From positions 21,370,001 to 21,434,000 of the forward strand of contig NC_079888.1 of NCBI RefSeq assembly GCF_029227915.1: DNA of 64,000 nucleotides, in the 5' to 3' direction. Position 1 is the stretch's first letter; each line of letters starts with the position of its first letter. The stretch is from Hydractinia symbiolongicarpus. Lineage: Eukaryota > Cnidaria > Hydrozoa > Anthoathecata > Hydractiniidae. The notes under the pieces were generated by a model. That model ran no database searches. It saw only the letters and a program-made list of their open reading frames with translations, and was not told the origin of the DNA. The translations under genes and the position numbers were made by a program. Shown one piece after another: positions 50,101 to 61,380 of this stretch.

Positions 50101-53100
50101 CTAACTTTCGACTGTCACCTGATAAATGTAATAAAAGAGACAATTGGACTCCAAGAAAAAACATTCTTCTTAATTTGAGATAATTGCCGAAACTCAGCGA
50201 TTACACTGGGCTCTGTGGTAGCGCTTCATTTAAGAATTATGATTAAAAAAGTCATTTTTTACTGTGGGACCAATCCTATCCGTTATCGCCCGCTGAAGAA
50301 ATAGCGACAGTTTCAAAAACTACCTTTTATTGACTTTCTAACGGTGTCAGTCCCTTTCAGTTACAACGGTTTGGTCACAAATACGTACCAACATGTATTT
50401 AGCGATATTATTCTGATATTACTAGGTTGCATCGCTTTTAGCAATGAAACGTTGACTGTGGGACTTAATTGAACTAACTTTGGGCTGTGACCTGATAAAT
50501 GTAATAAATAAGACAATTGGACTCCAAGAAATAACATTCTTCATAATTTGACGTGATTGCCGGAACTCAGCGATTACACTGGCCGCTGTGGTAGCGCTTC
50601 ATTTAAGAGTTTAGATAAATAAGTCATTTTTTACTGTGGGACCAATCCTATCTGTTATCGCGCGCTGAAGAAATAGCGACAGTTTCAAAAACTAAATTTC
50701 ATTGAATTTCTAACGGTGTCAGTCCGTTTCAGTTACAACGGTTTGGTCACGTATTCGTACCAACATTAGCGATATTTTTCTGATATTACTAGGTTGCGTT
50801 GCTTTTAACGATGAAACGATTGACTGTGGGTCTTAATTGAACTAACTTTGGACTGTCTCCTGATAAATGTGATAAAGGAGACATTTGGACTCCAAGAAAT
50901 AACATTCTTGTTAACTTGACATGATTGCCGAAACTCAGAGATTACACTGAGCTCTGTGGTAGCGCTTCATTTAAGAATTAAGATAAAAAAAGTCATTTCT
51001 TTATTGTGGGACCAATCCTAGCCGTTATCGCGCGCTAAAGAAATAGCGACAGTTTCAAGAACTACATTTCATTGACTTTCTAACGGTGTCAGTCCGTTTG
51101 AGTTACAACAGTTGGGTCACATATTCGTACCAACATGTATTTAGCGATGTTTTTCTGATATTACCACGTTGCATCGCTTTTAACAATGAAACGATTGACT
51201 GTGGGACTTAATTAAGCTAACTTTGGACTGTCACCTGATAAATGTGATAAAAGAGACAATTGGACTCCAAGAAAAAACATTCTTCTTAATTTGAGATGAT
51301 TGCCGAAACTCAGCGATTACACTGGGCTCTGTGGTAGCGCTTCATTTAAGAATTATGATTAAAAAAGTCATTTTTTACTGTGGGACCAATCCTATCCGTT
51401 ATCGCCCGCTGAAGAAATAGCGACAGTTTCAAAAACTACATTTCATTGACTTTCTAACGGTGTCAGTCCCTTTCAGTTACAACGGTTTGGTCACAAATAC
51501 GTACCAACATGTATTTAGCGATATTATTCTGATATTACTAGGTTGCATCGCTTTTTGCAATGAAACGTTGACTGTGGGACTTAATTGAACTAACTTTGGG
51601 CTGTGACCTGATAAATGTGATAAATGAGACAATTGGACTCCAAGAAATAACATTCTTCATAATTTGACGTGATTCCCGGAACTCAGCGATTACTCTGGCC
51701 GCTGTGGTAGCGCTTCATTTAAGAGTTTAGATAAATAAGTCATTCTTTACTGTGGGACCAATCATATCTGTTATCGCGCGCTGAAGAAATAGCGACAGTT
51801 TCAAAAACTAAATTTCATTGAATTTCTAACGGTGTCAGTCCGTTTCAGTTACAACGGTTTGGTCACGTATTCGTACCAACATTAGCGATATTTTTCTGAT
51901 ATTACTAGGTTGCATCGCTTTTAACTATGAAACGATTGACTGTGGGACTTAATTGAACTAACTTTGGACTGTCTCTTGATAAATGTGATAAAGGAGACAA
52001 ATGGACTCCAAGAAATAACATTCTTGTTAACTTGAAATGATTGCCGAAACTCAGCGATTACACTGGGCTCTGTGGTAGCGCTTCATTTAAGAATTATGAT
52101 AAAAAAAAGTCATTTTTTTATTGTGGGACTAATCCTAGCCATTATTGCGCGCTGAGGAAATAGCGACAGTTTCAAAAACTACATTTCATTGACTTTCTAA
52201 CGGTGTCAGTCCGTTTGAGTTTCAAAGGTTGTGTCACATATTCGTACCAACATGTATTTAGCGCTACTTTATTGATATTACTAGGTTGCATCGCTTTTAG
52301 CAATGAAACGTTGACTGTGGGACTTAATTGAACTAACTTTGGGCTGTGACCTGATAAATGTGATAAATGAGAGAATTGGACTCCAAGAAATAACATTCTT
52401 CTTAATTTGACGTGATTGCCGGAACTCAGCGATTACACTGGCCGCTGTGGTAGCGCTTCATTTAAGAGTTTAGATAAATAAGTCATTCTTTACTGTGGGA
52501 CCAATCATATCTGTTATCGCGCGCTGAAGAAATAGCGACAGTTTCAAAAACTAAATTTCATTGAATTTCTAACGGTGTCAGTCCGTTTCAGTTACAACGG
52601 TTTTGTCACGTATTCGTACCAACATTAGCGACATTTTTCTGATATTACTAGGTTGCATCGCTTTTAACTATGAAACGATTGACTGTGGGATTTAATTCAA
52701 CTAACTTTGGACTCTGGCCTGATAAATGTGATAAATGAGACAATTGGACACCAAGAAATAACATTCTTCTTAATTTGACATGATTGCCGAAACTCAGCGA
52801 TTACACAGTGCTCTGTGGTAGCGCTTCATTTAAGAATTAAGTTAAAAAGAGTCATTTTTTTATTGTGGGACCAATCCTAGACGTTATTGCGCGCTGAGGA
52901 AATAGCGACAGTTTCAAAAAATACATTTCATTGTCTTTCTAACGGTGTCAGTCCGTTTGAGTTTCAACGGTTGTGTCACATATTCGCACCAACATGTATT
53001 TAGCGATATTTTTTTGATATTACTAGGTTGCATCGCTTTTAACAATGAAACGTTGACTGTGGGACTTAATTGAACTAACTTTGGACTGTGACCTGATAAA

Positions 53101-53880
53101 TGTGATAAATGAGACAATTGGACTCCAAGAAATAACATTCTTCTTATTTTGACGTGATTCCTGGAACTCAGCGATTACACTGGCCGCTGTGGTAGCGCTT
53201 CATTTAAGAGTTTAGATAAATAAGTCATTCTTTACTGTGGGACCAATCCTATCTGTTATCGCGCGCTGAGAAATAGCGACAGTTTCAAAAACTAAATTTC
53301 ATTGAATTTCTAACGGTGTCACTCCGTTTCAGTTACAACAGTTTGGTCACGTATTCATACCAACATTAGCGATATTTTTCTGATATTACTAGGTTGCATC
53401 GCTTTTAACTATGAAACGATTGACTGTGGGACTTAATTTAACTAACTTTGGACTCTGGCCTGATAAATGTGATAAATGAGACAATTGGACACCAAGAAAT
53501 AACATTCTTCTTAATTTGACATGATTGCCGAAACTCAGCGATTACACAGGGCTCTGTGGTAGCGCTTCATTTAAGAATTAAGTTAAAAAGAGTCATTTTT
53601 TTATTGCGGACCAATCCTAGACGTTATTGCGCGCTGAGGAAATAGCGACAGTTTCAAAAACTACATTTCATTGTCTTTCTTACGGTGTCAGTCCGTTTGA
53701 GTTTCATCGGTTGTGTCACATATTCGCACCAACATGTATTTAGCGATATTTTTTTGATATTACTAGGTTGCATCGCTTTTAACAATGAAACGATTGACTG
53801 TGGGACTTAATTGAACTAACTTTGGACTGTGACCTGATAAATGTGAAAAATGAGACAATTGGACTCCAAGAAAAAACATT
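47161..53880 (+). repeat. Satellite with 10-, 13- and 14-monomer-spaced block duplications
   Basis: Segments near 47.2-48.07 kb match 52.0-52.92 kb (offset about 4,836, sharing GATTACACAGTGCTCTG). Segments near 49.3-49.9 kb match about 53.0-53.65 kb (offset about 3,716, sharing ACACAGGGCTCTG). Segments at 49.93-51.8 kb match 44.71-46.6 kb (offset 5,215, sharing CTACCTTTTATTG). One monomer carries a small deletion at about 47,336 (AAATAGCATTTCTACATTTC). No gene is visible. Confidence 0.72.
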
Positions 53881-56800
53881 CTTCTTAATTTGACGTGATT
53901 GCCGGAACTCAGCGATTACACTGGCCGCTGTGGTAGCGCTTCATTTAAGAGTTTAGATAAATAAGGCATTTTTTACTGTGGGACCAATCCTATCCGTTAT
54001 CGCGCGCTGAAGAAATAGCGACAGTTTCAAAAACTACATTTCATTGACTTTCTAACGGTGTCAGTCCCTTTCAGTTACAACGGTTTGGTCACAAATACGT
54101 ACCAACATGTATTTAGCGATATTTTTCTGATATTACTAGGTTGCGTTGCTTTTAACGATGAAACGATTGACTGTGGGTCTTAATTGAACTAATTTTGGAC
54201 TGTCTACTGATAAATGTGATAAAGGAGACATTTGGACTCCAAGAAATAACATTCTTGTTAACTTGACATGATTGCCGAAACTCAGCGATTACACTGAGCT
54301 CTGTGGTAGCGATTCATTTAAGAATTAAGATAAAAAAAGTCATTTCTTTATTGTGGGACCAATCCTAGCCGTTATCGCGCGCTAAAGAAATAGCGACAGT
54401 TTCAAGAATTACATTTCATTGACTTTCTAATGGTGTCAGTCCGTTTGAGTTACAACAGTTGGGTCACATATTCGTACCAACATGTATTTAGCGATATTTT
54501 TCTGATATTACCAGGTTGCATCGCTTTTAACTATGAAACGATTGACTGTGGGACTTAATTGAGCTAACTTTGGACTGTCACCTGATAAATGTGATAAAAG
54601 AGACAATTGGACTCCAAGAAAAAAAGTTCTTCTTAATTTGAGATGATTGCCGAAACTCAGCGATTACACTGGGCTCTGTGGTAGCGCATCATTTAAGAAT
54701 TATGATTAAAAAAGTCATTTTTTACTGTGGGACCAATCCTATCCGTTATCGCCCGCTGAAGAAATAGCGACAGTTTCAAAAACTACATTTCATTGACTTT
54801 CTAACGGTGTCATTCCCTTTCAGTTACAACGGTTTGGTCACAAATACGTACCAACATGTATTTAGCGATATTATTCTGATATTACTAGGTTGCGTCGCTT
54901 TTAACTATGAAACGATAGACTGTGGGACTTAATTGAACTAACTTTGGACTGTCTCTTGATAAATGTGATAAAGGAGACAAATGGACTCCAAGAAATAACA
55001 TTCTTGTTAACTTGACATGATTGCTGAAACTCAGCGATTACACTGGGCTCTGTGGTAGCGCTTCATTTAAGAATTATGATAAAAAAGTCATTTTTTTATT
55101 GTGGGACTAATCCTAGCCATTATCGCGCGCTGAGGAAATAGCGACAGTTTCAAAAACTACATTTCATTGACTTTCTAACGGTGTCAGTCCGTTTGAGTTA
55201 CAACGGTTGGGTCACATATTCGTACCAACATGTATTTAGCGATATTTTTCTGATATTACTAGGTTGCATCGCTTTTAACTATAAAACGATTGACTGTGGG
55301 ACTTAATTGAGCTAACTTTGGACTGTCACCTAATAAATGTGATAAAGAAGTCAATTGCACTCCAAGAAAAAACATTCTTCCTAATCTGACATGATTGCCG
55401 AAACTCAGCGATTACACTGGGCTCTGTGGTAGCGCTTCATTTAAGAATTATGATAAAAAAAGTCATTTTTTTATTGTGGGACCAATCCTAGCCATTATCG
55501 CGCGCTGAGGAAATAGCGACAGTTTCAAAAACTACATTTCATTGACTTTCTAACGGTGTCAGTCCGTTTGAGTTTCAACGGTTGTGTCACGTATTCGTAC
55601 CAACATGTATTTAGCGAAATTTTTTTGATATTACTAGGTTGCATCGCTTTTAACAATTAAACGTTGACTGTGGGACTTAATTAAACTAACTTTGGACTAT
55701 GACCTGATAAATGTGATAAATGAGACAATTGGACTCCAAGAAATAACATTCTTCTTAATTTGATGTGATTGCCGAAACTCAGCGATTACACTGGGCTCTG
55801 TGGTAGCGCTTCATTTTAGAATTAAGATAAAAAGTCATTTTTTTATTGTGGGACCAATCCTAGCCAATATCCCGCGCTGAAGAAATAGCGGCAGTTTCAA
55901 AAACTACATTTCATTGACTTGCTAACGGTGTCAGTCCGTTTGAGTTACAACGTTTGTGTCACATATTCGTACCAACATGTATTTAGCGATATTTTTTTGA
56001 TATTACTAGGTTGCATCGCTTTTAACAATGAAACGTTGACTGTGGGACTTAATTGAACTAACTTTGAACTGTGACCTGATAAATGTGATAAATAAGACAA
56101 TTAGACTCCAAGAAATAACATTCTTGTTAATTTGACGTGATTGCCGGACTCAGCGGTTACACTGGGCACTATGGTAGCGCTTAATATAAAAATTAAGCTA
56201 AAAAAAGTCATTTTTTTTGCTGTGGGACCAATCCTAGCCATTATCTCGCGCTGAAGAAATAGCGGCAGTTTCAAAAACTACATTTCATTGACTTTCTAAC
56301 GGTGTCAGTCCGTTTGAGTTACAACGGTTGGGTCACATATTCGTACCAACATGTATTTAGCGATAATTTTCTGATATTACTAGGTTGCATGGCTTTTAAC
56401 AATGAAACGATTGACTGTGGGACTTAATTGCGCTAACTTTGGACTGTGACCTGATAAATGTGATAAATGAGACAATTGGACTCCAAGAAATAACATTCTT
56501 GTTAACTTTACGTGATTACCGGAACTCAGCGATTACACTGGGCACTGTGGTAGCGCTTCATTTAAAAGTTAAGCTAAAAAAAGACAATTTTTTACTGCGG
56601 GACCTATCCTAGCCGTTAGCGCGCGCTAAAGAAATAGCGACAGTTTCAAAAACTACATTTCATGGACTTTCTAACGGTGTCAGTCCGTTTGAGTTACAAC
56701 GGTTGGGTCACATATTCGTACCAACAACTATTTAGCGATATTTTTCTGATAATACTAGGTTGCATCGCTTTTAACTATGAAACGATTGACTGTGGGACTT

Positions 56801-59800
56801 AATTGGGCTAACTTTGGACTGTCACCTGATAAATGTGATAAAGGAGACAATTGGACTCCAAGAAAAAACATTCTTCTTAATTTGACATGATTGCCGAAAC
56901 TCAGCGACTACACTGGGCTCTGTGGTAGCGCTTCATTTAAGAATTATGATAAAAAAAGTCATTTTTTTATTGTGGGACCAATCCTAGCAATTATCGCGCG
57001 CTGAGGAAATAGCGACAGTTTCAAAAACTACATTTCATTGACTTTTCAACGGTGTCAGTCCGTTTGAGTTTCAAGGGTTGTGTCACATATTCGTACCAAC
57101 ATGTATTTAGCGATATTTTTCTGATATTACTAGGTTGCATCGCTTTTAACAATGAAACGATTGACTGTGGAACTTAATTGAGCTAACTTTGGACTGTGAA
57201 CTGATAAATGTGATAAATAAGGCAATTGGACTCCAAGAAATAACATTCTTGTTAATTTGACGTGATTGCCGGAACTCAGCGGTTACACTGGGCACTGTGG
57301 TAGCGCTTCATTTAAAAATTAAGCTAAAAATAGTCATTTTTTTTGCTGTGGGACCAATCCTAGCCATTATCTCGCGCTGAAGAAATTGCGGCAGTTTCAA
57401 AAACAACATTTCATTGACTTTCTAATGGGGTCAGTCCGTTTGAGTTACAACGGTTGGGTCACATATTCGTACCAACATATATTTAGACATATTTTTCTGA
57501 TATTACTAGGTTGCATCGCTTTTAACTATGAAACGATTGACTGTGGGACTTAATTGAGCTAACTTTGAACTGTCACCTGATAAATGTGATAAAAGAGACA
57601 ATTGGACTCCAAGAAAAAACATTCTTCTTAATTTGACATGATTGCCGAAACTCAGCGACTACACTGGGCTCTGTGGTAGCGCTTCATTTAAGAATTATGA
57701 TAAAAAAAAGTCATTTTTTTATTGTGGGACCAATCCTAGCAATTATCGCGCGCTGAGGAAATAGCGACAGTTTCAAAAACTACATTTCATTGACTTTCTA
57801 AGGGTGTCAGTCCGTTTGAGTTACAACGGTTGGGTCACATATTCGTACCAACATGTATTTAGCGATATTTTTTTGATATTACTAGGTTGCATGGCTTTTA
57901 ACAATGAAACGATTGACTGTGGGACTTAATTGCGCTAACTTTGGACTGTGACCTGATAAATGTGATAAATGAGACAATTGGACTCCAAGAAATAACATTC
58001 TTGTTAACTTTACGTGATTGCCGGAACTCACCGATTACACTGGGCACTGTGGTAGCGCTTCATTTAAAAATTAAGCTAAAAAAAGACAATTTTTTACCGC
58101 GGGACCTATCCTAGCCGTTAGCGCGCGCTAAAGAAATAGCGACAGTTTCAAAAACTACATTTCATTGACTTTCCAACGGTGCCAGTCCGTTTGAGTTACA
58201 ACGGTTGGGTCACATATTCGTACCAACATGTATTTAGCGATATTTTTCTGATAATACTAGGTTGCATCGCTTATAACTATGAAACGATTGACTGTGGGAC
58301 TTAATTGGGCTAACTTTGGACTGTCACCTGATAAATGTGATAAAGGAGACAATTGGACTCCAAGAAAAAACATTCTTCTTAATTTGACATGATTGCCGAA
58401 ACTCAGCGACTACACTGGGCTCTGTGGTAGCGCTTCATTTAAGAATTAAGACAAAAAAGTCATTTTTTTATTGTTGGACCAATCCTAGCCGTTATCGCGC
58501 GCTGAAGAAATAGCGACAATTTCAAAAACTACAGTTCATTGGCTTTATAACGGTGTCAGTCCGTTTAAGTTACAACGGTTGGGTCACATATTCGTACCAA
58601 CATGTATTTAGCGATATTTTTCTGATATTACTAGGTTGCATCGCTCTTAACAATGAAACGATTGACTGTGGAACTTAATTGAGCTAACTTTGGACTGTGA
58701 ACTGATAAATGTGATAAATAAGGCAATTGGACTCCAAGAAATAACATTCTTGTTAATTTGACGTGATTGCCGGAACTCAGCGGTTACACTGGGCACTGTG
58801 GTAGCGCTTCATTTAAAAATTAAGCTAAAAAAAGTCATTTTTTTTGCTGTGGGACCAATCCTAGCCATTATCTCGCGCTGAAGAAATAGCGGCAGTTTCA
58901 AAAACAACATTTCATTGACTTTCTAACGGGGTCAGTCCGTTTGAGTTACAACGGTTGAGTCACATATTCGTACCAACATATATTTAGCGATATTTTTCTG
59001 ATATTACTAGGTTGCATCGCTTTTAACTATGAAACGATTGACTGTGGGACTTAATTGAGCTAACTTTGAACTGTCACCTGATAAATGTGATAAAAGTGAC
59101 AATTGGACTCCAAGAAAAAACATTCTTCTTAATTTGACATGATTGCCGAAACTCAGCGATTACACTGGGCTCTGTGGTAGCGCTTCATTTAAGAATTATG
59201 ATAAAAAAAGTCATTTTTTTATTGTGGAACCAATCCTAGCCATTATCGCGCGCTTAGGAAATAGCGACAGTTTCAAAAACTACATTTCATTGACTTTCTA
59301 ACGGTGTCAGTCCGTTTGAGTTTCAACGGTTGTGTCACGTATTCGTACCAACATGTATTTAGCGATATTTTTTTGATATTACTAGGTTGCATCGCTTTTA
59401 ACAATGAAACGTTGACTGCGGGACTTAATTGAACTAACTTTGGACAGTGACCTGATAAATGTGATAAATGAGACAATTGGACTCCAAGAAATAACATTCT
59501 TCTTAATTTGATGTGATTGCCGGAACTCAGCGATTACACTGGGCTCTGTGGTAGCGCTTCATTTAAGAATTAAGATAAAAAAGTCATTTTTTTATTGTGG
59601 GACAAATCCTAGCCGTTATCGCGCGATGAAGAAATAGCGACAGTTTCAAAAACTGCATTTCATTGACTTTCTAACGGTGTCAGTCCGTTTGAGTTACAAC
59701 GGTTGGGTAACATATTCGTACCAACATATATTTAGCGATATTTTTCTCATATTACTAGGTTGCATCGCTTTTAACTATGAAACGATTGACTGTGGGACTT

Positions 59801-59880
59801 AATTGAGCTAACTTTGAACTGTCACCTGATAAATGTGATAAATGAGACAATTGGACTCCAAGAAATAACATTCTTCTTAA
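53881..59880 (+). repeat. Divergent satellite monomers without regular HOR
   Basis: Monomers become individually more varied (GGACTCAGCGGTTACAC, CTCGCGCTGAAG, TTGCATGGC, TTTTTTTGCTGTGGG). Some similarity recurs every three to four monomers around 56.2-58.9 kb but without the exact long copies seen upstream. No gene is visible. Confidence 0.7.
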
Positions 59881-59883
59881 TTT

Positions 59884-61380
59884 GACGTGATTGCCGGAAC
59901 TCAGCAATTACACTGGGCTCTGTGGTAGCGCTTCATTTAAGAATTAAGATTAAAAGTCATTTTTTTATTGTGGGACCAATCCTAGCCAATATCTCGCGCT
60001 GAAGAAATAGCGGCAGTTTCAAAAACTACATTTCATTGACTTTCTAACGGTGTCAGTCCGTTTGAGTTACAACGGTTGGGTCACATATTCGTACCAACAT
60101 GTATTTAGCGATATTTTTTTGATATTACTAGGTTGCATCGCTTTTAACAATGAAACGTTGACTGTGGGACTTAATTGAACTAACTTTGGACTGTGACCTG
60201 ATAACTGTGATAAATAAAACAATTGGACTCCAAGAAATAACATTCTTGTTAATTTGAGGTGATTGCCGGAACTCAGCGGTTACACTGGGCACTGTGGTAG
60301 CGCTTCATTTAAAAATTAAGCTAAAAAAAGTCATTTTTTTACTGTGGGACCTATCCTAGCCGTTAGCGCGCGTTGAAGAAAAAGCGACAGTTTCAAAAAC
60401 TACATTTCATTGACTTTCTAACGGTGTCAGTCCGTTTGAGTTACAACGGTTGGGTAAAATATTCGTACTAACATGTATTTAGCGATATTTTTCTGATATT
60501 ACTAGGTTGCATCGCTTTTAACAATGAAACGATTGACTGTGGGACTTAATTGAGCTAACTTTGAACTGTCACCTGATAAATGTGATAAATGAGACAATTG
60601 GACTCCAAGAAATAACATTCTTCTTAATTTGACGTGATTGCCGGAACTCAGCAATTACACTGGGCTCTGTGGTAGCGCTTCATTTAAGAATTAAGATTAA
60701 AAGTCATTTTTTTATTGTGGGACCAATCCTAGCCAATATCTCGCGCTGAAGAAATAGCGGCAGTTTCAAAAACTACATTTCATTGACTTTCTAACGGTGT
60801 CAGTCCGTTTGAGTTACAACGGTTGGGTCACATATTCGTACCAACATGTATTTAGCGATATTTTTTTGATATTACTAGGTTGCATCGCTTTTAACAATGA
60901 AACGTTGACTGTGGGACTTAATTGAACTAACTTTGGACTGTGACCTGATAACTGTGATAAATAAAACAATTGGACTCCAAGAAATAACATTCTTGTTAAT
61001 TTGAGGTGATTGCCGGAACTCAGCGGTTACACTGGGCACTGTGGTAGCGCTTCATTTAAAAATTAAGCTAAAAAAAGTCATTTTTTTACTGTGGGACCTA
61101 TCCTAGCCGTTAGCGCGCGTTGAAGAAAAAGCGACAGTTTCAAAAACTACATTTCATTGACTTTCTAACGGTGTCAGTCCGTTTGAGTTACAACGGTTGG
61201 GTAAAATATTCGTACCAACATGTATTTAGCGATATTTTTCTGATATTACTAGGTTGCATCGCTTTTAACAATGAAACGATTGACTGTGGGACTTAATTGA
61301 GCTAACTTTGGACTGTGACCTTATAAATGTGATAAATAAGACAATTGGACTCCAAGAAATAACATTTTTTTTAATTTGAC
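59884..61380 (+). repeat. Two-monomer tandem duplication (747 bp) near the right end
   Basis: The pair starting GACGTGATTGCCGGAACTC with the rare AGCAATTACACTGG variant at 59,884 is repeated at 60,631 almost without change. It includes ATAACTGTGATAAATAAAAC and GTTGGGTAAAATATTCG. The offset of 747 bp equals two monomers. Confidence 0.82.

Noticed and set aside
2378-59497. Recurring 61-83 aa minus-strand open frames (MSHLSHLSGHSPKLVQL family)
   Set aside because: The same frame recurs in successive satellite monomers, changes with every indel, and covers only part of the repeat. No start context, domain or codon-level conservation supports a gene.
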